Positions 1 through 8,223 of a stretch of 64,000 bases of DNA are shown one piece after another. Position numbers and translations under genes: made by a program. The notes under the pieces were generated by a model. The model worked only from the letters and a program-made list of their open reading frames with translations, did not search any database and was not told the origin of the DNA. The DNA is taken from contig JALHNT010000001.1 of the NCBI GenBank assembly GCA_022843385.1, forward strand, positions 124,001 through 188,000. The letters run 5' to 3'. Each line of letters starts with the position of its first letter. Position 1 is the stretch's first letter. The stretch comes from Anaerolineae bacterium. Lineage in GTDB: Bacteria > Chloroflexota > Anaerolineae > Aggregatilineales > Phototrophicaceae.

Positions 1-480
1 GCCCTGCTGCTGCTGCCGCGCTTTTTTCTGGAGGCTATCAATTATCTGGCGCGCTGCCGATTTCATCACTGGCAGTACAGTTGGATTGTCGTCCCGTTGC
101 TGCTGCTGGGATTAGGCGTCAATCTGAAGCCCATCCTCACCCATCCGGCTGAAAACAACGCCCAGGTGATGGCTGATTATATAGCGCAGCAGGTACCGAC
201 TTCGGCGGTCATCGAAACCTGGGAGTGGGAGATGGATATTCTACTGCCGGAGGCGCACTTTCATCACCCGCACCAACTCTACCTGTTCGAGGCGATCCGC
301 CAGTTTTCGGGGCGCGAGACCTTTGATCTGGGCTATGATGTGCTGCAAGCTGACCCGGATTTTCTGATTGTGGGGAATATGAGCGCCTGGACGGGGATAT
401 ACAGGAATCAGGCGCTCGATCAGTTCTTCACGAAAGTCGTTCAGTTCGGTCCATACGCCCTTTACGAGCGACGGCGCTAA
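1..480 (+). CDS. C-terminal part of a membrane glycosyltransferase-like protein (5' end outside window)
   Basis: The frame is open from base 1 to the stop at 478-480, so this is the end of a longer gene. The visible part begins with a hydrophobic stretch (LLLLP, then IVVPLLLLGLGVN) followed by a roughly 110-residue soluble domain. A polytopic membrane protein with a C-terminal soluble domain (residues GIYRN, YALYERRR at the end) fits GT-C/GT39-type glycosyltransferases, which transfer sugars from lipid carriers on the outer membrane face. The catalytic DE motif would lie in the missing N-terminal part, so the assignment is tentative. Its stop overlaps the convergent small gene on the other strand by four bases. 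Confidence 0.5.
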   Translation, partial: ALLLLPRFFLEAINYLARCRFHHWQYSWIVVPLLLLGLGVNLKPILTHPAENNAQVMADYIAQQVPTSAVIETWEWEMDILLPEAHFHHPHQLYLFEAIRQFSGRETFDLGYDVLQADPDFLIVGNMSAWTGIYRNQALDQFFTKVVQFGPYALYERRR

Positions 481-710
481 TCGATCTCGTGACCGTCTTT
501 GGCGTTCTCGCGCATAATCATCACGCCGCCTACCGCGACGATAGCGCCGATGCCGATGAAGAGCATGGCAGTCGTGGCGAAGTTTACGCCGCCAGCCGGG
601 GCTTCAGCCACCGCTTCTTCAGCCGCCGGCGCTTCCTGAGCGCCTGTCATCAGCGGCAGCGCGGCCAGACACAGACACACAACGCTGATCAACAGCAGTC
701 GTTTCAACAT
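477..710 (-). CDS. Small Ala-rich secreted/membrane protein
   Basis: The 77-residue product starts at ATG 710, preceded by GAGGAG at good spacing; longer upstream starts lack a ribosome site. It has a signal peptide (MLKRLLLISVVCLCLAAL), a short Ala/Glu-rich linker and one transmembrane segment near residues 44-68 (AMLFIGIGAIVAVGGVMIM), ending in a charged tail. It lies 57 bases downstream of a cytochrome c gene on the same strand and is probably co-transcribed. A role as a small accessory or assembly subunit of that electron-transfer unit is only inferred from position. I do not recognise the family. Confidence 0.6.
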   Translation of the reverse strand: MLKRLLLISVVCLCLAALPLMTGAQEAPAAEEAVAEAPAGGVNFATTAMLFIGIGAIVAVGGVMIMRENAKDGHEID

Positions 711-766
711 AGTGGTTTTCTCCTCATCAATAATGCCTGTATTGTACCTGATTTTTGCCGACAGCA

Positions 767-1432
767 TCATTCCGGCGATGGCCCATCCTGGCTTTCCAGA
801 TACACGATCAGATCGGCCAGTTGTTGCAGGTTGAGCGTGTCGCCATAGTAGGTGGGCATCGCCGGATTGTAGTTCGGAACGATGTAACCATTCGGGTTGA
901 CAATGCTCTCGATGATGTATTGTTCAGGCGAATAATCGGCGAACAAGGGGTCTGTCAGCCGCACATCCAGAATGCGGGAATACGTCCCTTCGGTATGCGG
1001 TGCCACCGTGCCACCCCCGGCTTCATGACAACCGGCGCAGGCCAGTTCATTGTTATAGAGCAGTTGACCATTGATCGGGTCGCCATAGACCCGATCCAGC
1101 GTATTCAGAATCCGCTCAACATCCGTCCCGATGGGACGCTCAGCGATGTCCGCCGGGATGTAGCCACAATCCAGCGCCAACTGCTGATATTCCTGCCCTA
1201 CCTTGAACAGATTATCCAGCGCGACCCCCGTCTGCGACTCAGCATCGGCCTCAAAGGTGGTGAGCAACGCTGCCAGTTCAGCCTGTTTCTGGCGCAATTC
1301 AGCCAGATCACAGGTCAGGTCAACCGGTTCGGGTGTGGCGGGCGGTGGAGTCGATTGGGCGGAAACGAGCGAAAGGCCAATGATGAGACTGATCGATGCC
1401 ATCAGGAGCGATGTGAAACGATGATGGTTCAT
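767..1432 (-). CDS. Secreted monoheme cytochrome c
   Basis: A 221-residue protein with a signal peptide (residues 1-25), a helical, possibly coiled-coil middle region and a C-terminal cytochrome c domain. The heme motif CAGCH is at residues 132-136, and a Met in NPAMPTYYGD is the likely distal ligand. The start has GGAGAG upstream. The heme domain closely resembles the second heme domain of the diheme cytochrome at 2077-3258 (shared EQYxxExIVNPxxYxVP and LxDLxxYLExQ patterns), so the two are probably related by duplication. It likely carries electrons outside the membrane for the bc-type complex encoded next door. Confidence 0.88.
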   Translation of the reverse strand: MNHHRFTSLLMASISLIIGLSLVSAQSTPPPATPEPVDLTCDLAELRQKQAELAALLTTFEADAESQTGVALDNLFKVGQEYQQLALDCGYIPADIAERPIGTDVERILNTLDRVYGDPINGQLLYNNELACAGCHEAGGGTVAPHTEGTYSRILDVRLTDPLFADYSPEQYIIESIVNPNGYIVPNYNPAMPTYYGDTLNLQQLADLIVYLESQDGPSPE

Positions 1433-1533
1433 GATACTCTCCCTGAACAGGGCTGATTATAACACAGGTGAAGGAACTTCTGTCCGGCTTGCTGCGTCTG
1501 AAAGATGAGAAATGAGTCATGGGAGGCCTAGTC

Positions 1534-2022
1534 ATGCGGACGGCGCTGTTGATAGGGGTGCTGGGGTTGCTGGCTGGCTGTGATGTGTTGAGCTGGTTTC
1601 AGCCACCCGTCGTTTATGTACAGACCGCGACGCTTGAAGGCGTCATCTTTTCGGCTGAAGAGGCCGCATCGCAGCGCATCGGCCGCTATGGTACCGAGCC
1701 TGATGGGGGATATTGGACACCCAGCCGAGCCGATGTCCTGGATCTGGAAGCCGGTCTGGCGGACTTTTTGACGGAGAATCAATTTGAGTTCGTTCGCAAT
1801 CCGATTGCTGATGACCTGCCGGGATACCGTCGTCAGTATGTCGGCTTTGTGCTGGACGGGCGATGGGTGATCTATGCCAGCTTTTTCTGCGAGTGGTTCG
1901 ATGACCCGCACTGGCGCACCCGCTTCTTCCAAATCCTGGATGGCGGCGATTGCTTCTTCCAACTGCTGTACGATGTGGAAGCCCGGCGCTACTTTGATCT
2001 GATGGTCAATGGCGAGGCATAA
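1534..2022 (+). CDS. Putative lipoprotein, unknown function
   Basis: The start at 1534 is preferred because GGGAGG (1521-1526) sits at the right distance; an ATG at 1519 overlaps that site. The product of 162 residues begins MRTALLIGVLGLLAGC, a clear lipobox with lipidation Cys, so it should be anchored outside the membrane. The rest has aromatic and Cys residues (ASFFCEWF, GGDCFFQLLYD) but no motif I can name. It converges on the respiratory operon and shares its terminator region. Function unknown. Confidence 0.65.
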   Translation: MRTALLIGVLGLLAGCDVLSWFQPPVVYVQTATLEGVIFSAEEAASQRIGRYGTEPDGGYWTPSRADVLDLEAGLADFLTENQFEFVRNPIADDLPGYRRQYVGFVLDGRWVIYASFFCEWFDDPHWRTRFFQILDGGDCFFQLLYDVEARRYFDLMVNGEA

Positions 2023-2025
2023 AAA

Positions 2026-2052
2026 AAGCCCCCGGAATATGACCGAGGGCTT
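2026..2052 (-). terminator. Intrinsic terminator of the bc-complex operon
   Basis: AAGCCCCCGG and CCGAGGGCTT form a ten-pair stem with a 7-base loop. Read on the minus strand the stem is followed by a run of seven T residues (2027 down to 2021), so it should end transcription of the Rieske/cytochrome b/cytochrome c operon. It lies immediately after the stop of the convergent lipoprotein gene. Confidence 0.85.
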
Positions 2053-2076
2053 CCTGATGGACAATCAGCGGTCTGC

Positions 2077-3258
2077 CTACTGGTTCTGAGTTTCCAGATA
2101 AGCGACGATGTCGGCCAGGTCTTGCAGCGTCAGGCTATCGCCAAAGGTGCCAACCATGACGTTGTTGAAGCCGGGGACGACATACGCGCCAGGGTTGACA
2201 ATCGCTTCGACGAGATATTGTTCGACCGTATAACCGGGCAGGGCAGCCAGTCGTTCGCCTTCGGCGCGGGTATATGTACCCGCCGTCATCGGGCCAACGC
2301 CATTAGCATCCTGCAAGTGACAGCCGGAGCAGCCCAACGCCACACCACGAGACGAACGCGCCCCGCCATGATACAGTTGGTCGCCGCGCGCCGGGTCAGG
2401 CGTCACGCTCGCCAGTTGCGAGACAATATCCAGCACAGCCGTGCCAACGCCGGGTTCGGCATCCGAAGCCGCGCCGCCAATCCCGGGTTCGATGGCGAAC
2501 TGCTGTACCGCGAACAGATCATCCAGCGTCCAGGCTTCGCCTTTATCCCAGTTCTGGATGTACGAAACCAGGTCTTCAATCTGATCCATACGCAGCGGGC
2601 CGCCCGCAATCTGTGACCAGGCCACCATCGCCTGCGGCCAGTAGGAGATACTGGTGGGGCGACCATGTATGAGCGTGGTCTGGACAAATGATTCGTGCGT
2701 ACCGACCCAACCGAGGTTGCTCAGGCGGCTGAAACGCGCCGGATCAGCCGAATAGCCCTTATCGATGGCCGGTTGGACGGCCGTCTGGTACTGGGTCTCC
2801 AGCTCGGTCAACCGGGCGTCGATTTCCGTTACCCGCGTATCAATCGCAGTGGTGCGATCGGCGATTTCTGTCTTGCGGGCATCGGTCGTGTCAGGGCGAT
2901 TATTCTCGGTTGCCAGGGATTCTTTCTCAGCGCTGAGATTGCCACGCTCGATTCGCAGGGCGCTGACTTCGGTGCTGATTTCCGGGAAGAAATCATGATC
3001 GAAGAATTGGGGATTGTTCAGGCCGGGTGCGCGACCCCCGATACCGAAGCCTTCGTTCCCATGACAGGTGGAGCAGTTGGCGGCAAACAATTCTGCGCCC
3101 AACTCGACCGAACGCGCCTCTTCCATTTCCTGAAAGGCTTGCATACGACCACCCTCGTTGATGGCTGCCCATCCCAGGATGACCATGATCCCCAGGAACG
3201 ACAGAATGCCGACGGTGATCCGGTTTTCAATACTGCCGACTAACATTCGCTCGAACAT
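2077..3258 (-). CDS. Membrane-anchored diheme cytochrome c of a bc-type complex
   Basis: Start at ATG 3258 (MFERMLVGSIENRITVG), with AGGA upstream; a longer reading to 3339 lacks signal logic. The 393-residue protein has one N-terminal transmembrane helix (about 14-34), heme motif CSTCH at 62-66, a charged coiled-coil insert around 105-165 rich in RxTEID/RLTELE, and a second heme motif CSGCH at 310-314 with a downstream Met ligand candidate. It is the last gene after Rieske and cytochrome b, so it is probably the cytochrome subunit receiving electrons from the Rieske protein. The long insert between the heme domains is unusual. Confidence 0.88.
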   Translation of the reverse strand: MFERMLVGSIENRITVGILSFLGIMVILGWAAINEGGRMQAFQEMEEARSVELGAELFAANCSTCHGNEGFGIGGRAPGLNNPQFFDHDFFPEISTEVSALRIERGNLSAEKESLATENNRPDTTDARKTEIADRTTAIDTRVTEIDARLTELETQYQTAVQPAIDKGYSADPARFSRLSNLGWVGTHESFVQTTLIHGRPTSISYWPQAMVAWSQIAGGPLRMDQIEDLVSYIQNWDKGEAWTLDDLFAVQQFAIEPGIGGAASDAEPGVGTAVLDIVSQLASVTPDPARGDQLYHGGARSSRGVALGCSGCHLQDANGVGPMTAGTYTRAEGERLAALPGYTVEQYLVEAIVNPGAYVVPGFNNVMVGTFGDSLTLQDLADIVAYLETQNQ

Positions 3259-3342
3259 TGTGCTTTGTCCTAAAAGTATGCACTTTAATGCAGTTGCAGC
3301 AGGAATGCCAAAGGCGTCATTCCTGCTGCTGGGTATCATTCA

Positions 3343-5187
3343 CTAGTGCGCGAAGTACAGCGCGTCCTGGTGAATGAAGAAATGCTTGGTGTTGACACGA
3401 CGGACTGGATCGCCGTTGGCATCGGTGACCAGCACCGGCGCGCCACTGGCGTCCAACACTGGACGACCACCCGCAATCTGGACTTCATTCCAGGTCAGAA
3501 GCAAGTCCATCCGCTTCAGATCATCCTGATTCTGGGTGATGACCAGGTATCCCACGCCATTGACCAGATAATTCTGGTTCTGCTGGATACGGTTGTAGAA
3601 GAATTGCATCTGCCGGTACAGATCAGGCGATGTCGCCGGAATCTCGCTCAAACGAAGCGATGAGATGGTCAGATGCTGTGTGCCCAATGTGTCCGTGAGC
3701 AGCGTGCTTTCGGTAGTGCTGTCGAACGTGCCTACCGTTGTCCGGCTGGGAATGAGGATCGGATTATTCTCTATCCCCTGTAGGTAGGCTGCGAGCACTT
3801 CTGGAACTTCATCGGGACTGGCTGCGGCGAATTGCTGGGTACTGTAGACTCCCGGCACAAGCTGCTCATACGGCACCGGCAGCAGACGACCGACATGGCT
3901 ATGCGCTGGCGGGAAGGTCAGCTCATGGAAGATTTCGGCATCGGGCGACGTTGCCACCGCGAACTCTGGCAGACCCATATAGCTCAGGACGGTCACAAAC
4001 GAAATCAGCGCCAGGAAGAAGGTGATCGCCAGACGACGATGGGCATAACGGCGGCTGGGTGTGACATCGATGTATGGCAATACCGCCAGACCACCCAGCA
4101 CAATGCCGGGGAAGATGATACCCCAGAATACCTTGTCACCCAGCTTCAGCGCACCCTGAATCCAGAGGAAGTACCAGGGGGCGGTGGTTCCGAGCGGCGT
4201 CACCTGCGGGTCAGCATGATGCTCCAGCGGCGCGTCGTAGAACCAGACGCACAGCACTGTCAGCACCAGCGTTGTCACCGCAATCCACATGATCTCGCTG
4301 GTCAACACATCCGGGATGAAATACACACGCTTATCCAGCGGCACGCGCTTGGCGGTATCTTCGCCAATGTTTTCCTTGCGCGGCGGCAGGCTGTGTCCGT
4401 GAACGATGACCTTGTAATAATGAACGCCGGTGAAGACGAAGAGCAGGGCAGGCAGTGCCAGCACATGCAGCAGATAGAAGCGCAGCAAACCATTCGCCGC
4501 GATTTCCGGGCCACCGCGCACCAGCAGGTTCAGGTTATCACCGACGATCTGGGGCGGTGTGGCTTCGATCATGGACGCGCCAATCGTGACCGCCCACAAC
4601 GCCAACTGATCCCAGGGGAGCAGGTAACCGGTGAAGCTCAGGAAGCCAGTGATCGCCAGCAGCAAGATGCCGGTGAACCAGGTGAACTGCCTGGGCTTTT
4701 TATACGACCCGGTGAAGAACGTTCGCACCATATGCAGCGAGACGATCAACACCATCGCTTCTGCGCCCAGCCGGTGCATATCGCGCATGAACTGACCCAT
4801 CGGCACATTGCCCAGAATGTTGAGCATGTTGGCGTAAGCCACTTCGGGCGACGGGGTATACCACACCATCAACAGGATGCCGGTGATGGTTTCAAAGAAG
4901 ACCAGATAGGTTGAAAGCCAACCCAACCGGAAGGTGGGATACAAGCCAGTCATATCCGCATGGAAATAGCTGGGCCGCATGTGCAGCCAGAAGCCATCGG
5001 CATGGGGCTGGAGGCGGGGGTTCGGCTTACGGCTGGCAGGTTCACCGCGCAGGGCTTCGCGGATGTCCTGAACATTCATACCAGCCGTCAGCCGTTCCAC
5101 CGATTCATCGACGAGTTCGAAGACGGCCTTCTTCAGACCCTTCTCCTTGACATCGTCGAGGAAAGATGGGAACGGTAGTACAGACAT
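3343..5187 (-). CDS. Cytochrome b, long form with C-terminal extension
   Basis: A 614-residue membrane protein, preceded by GAGGAG. It combines the four-helix b6 part and the subunit IV part in one chain. Heme ligands are H138/H152 and H241/H256; the 14 residues between the second pair are the b6f-type spacing, against 13 in mitochondrial bc1. GYLLPWDQL is the conserved Qo helix. The quinol-site PEWY motif reads APWY (residues 336-339), so the usual Glu is missing. From about residue 412 to the end is a roughly 200-residue soluble extension not found in standard cytochrome b. It lies between the Rieske and cytochrome c genes and should be the quinol-oxidising core. Confidence 0.93.
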   Translation of the reverse strand: MSVLPFPSFLDDVKEKGLKKAVFELVDESVERLTAGMNVQDIREALRGEPASRKPNPRLQPHADGFWLHMRPSYFHADMTGLYPTFRLGWLSTYLVFFETITGILLMVWYTPSPEVAYANMLNILGNVPMGQFMRDMHRLGAEAMVLIVSLHMVRTFFTGSYKKPRQFTWFTGILLLAITGFLSFTGYLLPWDQLALWAVTIGASMIEATPPQIVGDNLNLLVRGGPEIAANGLLRFYLLHVLALPALLFVFTGVHYYKVIVHGHSLPPRKENIGEDTAKRVPLDKRVYFIPDVLTSEIMWIAVTTLVLTVLCVWFYDAPLEHHADPQVTPLGTTAPWYFLWIQGALKLGDKVFWGIIFPGIVLGGLAVLPYIDVTPSRRYAHRRLAITFFLALISFVTVLSYMGLPEFAVATSPDAEIFHELTFPPAHSHVGRLLPVPYEQLVPGVYSTQQFAAASPDEVPEVLAAYLQGIENNPILIPSRTTVGTFDSTTESTLLTDTLGTQHLTISSLRLSEIPATSPDLYRQMQFFYNRIQQNQNYLVNGVGYLVITQNQDDLKRMDLLLTWNEVQIAGGRPVLDASGAPVLVTDANGDPVRRVNTKHFFIHQDALYFAH

Positions 5188-5231
5188 GAAGTTACTCCTC
5201 GATCAGCTCACCACTTCTTGACGACACATTC

Positions 5232-5819
5232 TTAAACATGACCGTCGCGGCGGACGCGCGCGCCAGTGTTGACATCAATGCGAGCGATCTGCTTGCCATC
5301 CAGCGGAATCGGATCGCCTTTTTCGTTGGTTTCGACCGAGGTGCCATCGGTGAAGACGACGCGTGTCTTAAAGCGATCCATACTGCGCGGAGCCGGGCCT
5401 TCGATCCACATTCCGCTCAGTTCAAATTTGGACCCATGACAGGGGCATTCAAACCGGTTATTGGTTGGCACCCATTTAGGCAGGCAGCCGAGGTGAGTGC
5501 AGACGCCATACAGCGCCACAAAACCCTGCCCCGGAATATTCGAAAGCCAGAAGCGTCCGGAGGGGATGCTGGTTGGGGCGGCGCCGGCTTCGGGGACATC
5601 ATCGCCTGGGTAGCTGAACACACCACCAAATTCGCCAGCCTTGAAGCGCGGCAGCGAGAACCAGATCAATCCGGCGGTGGATTGTCCCAGGATCAGGACA
5701 ATGGAAGCGCCCCAGATGTAATAGAGAAACTCCCGTCGGCTGGGTGGATCAACCACAACGGCTTGCGCTTTGGTTGGTTTTTCAGCGGCGGCAACTTTCG
5801 TCACGCTGGCTGTAGCCAT
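5232..5819 (-). CDS. Rieske iron-sulfur protein
   Basis: Start at ATG 5819 (MATASVTK), with GAGGAG seven bases upstream. The 195-residue protein has an N-terminal membrane helix (about 30-53, IWGASIVLILGQSTAGLIWF) and the 2Fe-2S motifs CTHLGC at 107-112 and CPCHG at 125-129, giving two Cys and two His ligands plus the disulfide Cys pair. It should transfer electrons from quinol at cytochrome b to the cytochrome c subunit. First gene of the minus-strand operon, 45 bases upstream of cytochrome b. Confidence 0.95.
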   Translation of the reverse strand: MATASVTKVAAAEKPTKAQAVVVDPPSRREFLYYIWGASIVLILGQSTAGLIWFSLPRFKAGEFGGVFSYPGDDVPEAGAAPTSIPSGRFWLSNIPGQGFVALYGVCTHLGCLPKWVPTNNRFECPCHGSKFELSGMWIEGPAPRSMDRFKTRVVFTDGTSVETNEKGDPIPLDGKQIARIDVNTGARVRRDGHV

Positions 5820-6052
5820 ACATACTCTCCTCAAGCAACTCTCAAAACGTGCAGTAGTGTATCGCGACTCAACAAAAAACGCACTCGAACCAGTTGCGTC
5901 TGTAGAAATTGGGAACAGGGAATTCCCGGTGCGGGGCTTCACCGTCTGTACAATATATCACAATCACCCGGCGAAGTCAAAAAGTTTTCCGTTTGAATTT
6001 GTTTCGCCTGCCGACCATAATCAGAGGGAACTGGCAGGAGGAAAAAAAGACC

Positions 6053-6970
6053 ATGACGACCTTCGAGCTTCGCACCGCCCGCTTCAACTGGATCAACATC
6101 GTCATGCCGACGGACGCCGATATTGACCGGCTGCGCGGAATGTGTCCTGATATTCACCCGCTGCATCTGGAAGACCTGACCAGCTCGATTGAGCGCCCCA
6201 AAGTCGATGAAGAGGACAGCTATCTGTTCGTGGTGATGCATTTCCCAATCTGGGATGCCGACCATCGCATCTCGCGCCAGAGCGAAGTCGAGTTCATCGT
6301 CGGGCGCAATTACCTGGTCATGGCGCATGATGGTGCGCTCAAGCCGCTGGTCAAGCTGTTTGCGCGCTGTGAGCTGTATGAAAAGGATCGACAGGATTTG
6401 CTGGGGAAGGGATCAGGCGATGCCCTGTACGTCATCATCGATAAGCTGGTCGATTACCTCTTCCCGATGCTGCGTAAGGTCGATGAGCATATCCATCAGA
6501 TCGAAGACGGAATATTCACCGGCGATGCCCGCCAGATCATCCGCGACATCGCTATTGTGCGGCGGGATGTGATCGCGCTGCGCCGGGTCATCCGCCATCA
6601 GGTGCCGATACTGGAGGCGCTGGAGAAGACCGAACATCCGGTCATCCGCGAGGAGATGGAGGACTACTTTGGCGATACCATCGACCACATGCTGAATGCC
6701 CGCGACATTATTGATGAAGACTACGAAGTGATCTCCGGTCTGGCCGAGACGGCCGATACGCTGGTTTCGCATCGCATCAATGAGGTCATGCGCGTGCTGA
6801 CGGTGATCTCGGTCATCATGCTGCCGCTGACCCTGGTATCCGGCATCTACGGCATGAATATCGGTTTGCCCTTGCAGGAGCATCCACAGGCTTTTATAGT
6901 TGTCGCTGCCATCATGTTCTTCATTGCGTTCTTCATGCTGACCTATTTTCGCTATCGAAAGTGGCTTTAA
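6053..6970 (+). CDS. corA: CorA-family divalent cation (Mg2+/Co2+) transporter
   Basis: Start at ATG 6053 after AGGAGG, giving 305 residues. The long N-terminal cytoplasmic region is followed by two C-terminal transmembrane helices (about 245-265 and 278-298). The family signature YGMN lies at the end of the first helix (SGIYGMNIGLP), forming the selectivity filter. The C-terminus is basic (YFRYRKWL), as usual for CorA. The stop TAA overlaps the ATG of the next gene by one base, implying translational coupling to the RNase D gene. Confidence 0.93.
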   Translation: MTTFELRTARFNWINIVMPTDADIDRLRGMCPDIHPLHLEDLTSSIERPKVDEEDSYLFVVMHFPIWDADHRISRQSEVEFIVGRNYLVMAHDGALKPLVKLFARCELYEKDRQDLLGKGSGDALYVIIDKLVDYLFPMLRKVDEHIHQIEDGIFTGDARQIIRDIAIVRRDVIALRRVIRHQVPILEALEKTEHPVIREEMEDYFGDTIDHMLNARDIIDEDYEVISGLAETADTLVSHRINEVMRVLTVISVIMLPLTLVSGIYGMNIGLPLQEHPQAFIVVAAIMFFIAFFMLTYFRYRKWL

Positions 6971-8115
6971 TGCAGTGGCCGTTCCCGCGTGCAGCCTATA
7001 TCGACCACGACCAGCAGCTTCGCCGCCTGGCCGACCAGTTGGTGTCCGAGGCGTTGATCGCCATCGACACCGAGTCCAACAGCCTGTATGCCTATCGGGA
7101 ACGGGTGTGCCTGATCCAGCTTTCGACCCGCGAACACGACTACATCATTGATCCGCTGCGGATTGGTGATATGTCGCCGCTGGGCGAGCTGCTGGCGAAC
7201 CCGGCCATTCAGAAAGTGTTTCATGCCGCCGAGTACGACCTGATCTGCCTGAAGCGCGATTATGGCTTCACCCTGGTCAACCTGTTCGACACCATGATCG
7301 TCGCCCGCATCTGTGGCATTAAAGCGGTGGGACTGGATCGGCTGCTCAAGCATTACCTCGATGTCCAGGCGGACAAGAGTCATCAGCGCGATGATTGGGG
7401 CCAGCGCCCGTTGACCGAAGAAGGGCTGCTCTATGCCCAGATGGATACCCATTATCTGCCGGCGCTGCGCGACCAACAACTGGCTGAAATTGAGCGACTG
7501 GGTCTGATGGATGAGGTCGCCGAGACCATGACCGAAGCCTGTCTGGTCATGCCCGGTGATAATCGCTTCGACCCGGATGGCTACTGGCGCATCGGCATCC
7601 CGGCGGATCTGAACCGGCGTCAGATGGCGATCCTGCGCGAAATCTATCTGCTGCGCGAACATCTGGCCGAGGAGCGCGATGTCCCGCCCTTCAAAATTTT
7701 CAATGACCGGGTGATGGTGTCGCTGGCCGAGCGCGCCCCAATGTCTTTTGGTGCGCTGGAAGACATCAAGGGATTGGGTTCCACCCCGACCAAACGTTAT
7801 GGTGGACTGCTGTTGAACGCGATTGAGCGCGGGAAACAGGCCGCGACGCCGCGCCCACCCGCCCGTCCACCGGATATTGAGCAGGCTGTGGCGGAACGCT
7901 TTTCGGCATTGCGCGATTGGCGTCGGATGCGCGCCGAGCAGCGCGGCGTCGACTCCGATGTGATTATCTCCAAGAATACGCTGTGGGATGTGGCTTATCG
8001 TTCCCCTGCCTCGCTCGATGATCTGCGCGATATTCGTGGGCTGGGGCCGTGGCGGCTGGCAACCTATGGCGAGGAAATTCTCTCGGTCGTGCGCCGGTTG
8101 GTCGAGCAGCCCTGA
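6970..8115 (+). CDS. rnd: Ribonuclease D family 3'-5' exoribonuclease
   Basis: Start ATG 6970 overlaps the corA stop. The 381-residue protein has the DEDD exonuclease fold: IDTES (D33, E35), HAAEYD (D90) and YAQMDTHYL as the last acidic motif. Two helical HRDC-type regions follow (about 205-285 and 305-378, each ending in an LxDIxGLGxxxxxxYG helix-hairpin pattern). This is the full RNase D layout. It trims tRNA and other structured RNA 3' ends in the cytoplasm. Confidence 0.92.
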   Translation: MQWPFPRAAYIDHDQQLRRLADQLVSEALIAIDTESNSLYAYRERVCLIQLSTREHDYIIDPLRIGDMSPLGELLANPAIQKVFHAAEYDLICLKRDYGFTLVNLFDTMIVARICGIKAVGLDRLLKHYLDVQADKSHQRDDWGQRPLTEEGLLYAQMDTHYLPALRDQQLAEIERLGLMDEVAETMTEACLVMPGDNRFDPDGYWRIGIPADLNRRQMAILREIYLLREHLAEERDVPPFKIFNDRVMVSLAERAPMSFGALEDIKGLGSTPTKRYGGLLLNAIERGKQAATPRPPARPPDIEQAVAERFSALRDWRRMRAEQRGVDSDVIISKNTLWDVAYRSPASLDDLRDIRGLGPWRLATYGEEILSVVRRLVEQP

Positions 8116-8223
8116 CCGCAGGTTTGAATCTCCTTATAAGTTGTTCTTCCTCTCATTCCACGATAAGGTTGAGGCGCATGGGTCGTACAGCGATCCAAAC
8201 CTGAATTATGAGGAAAACTCATC

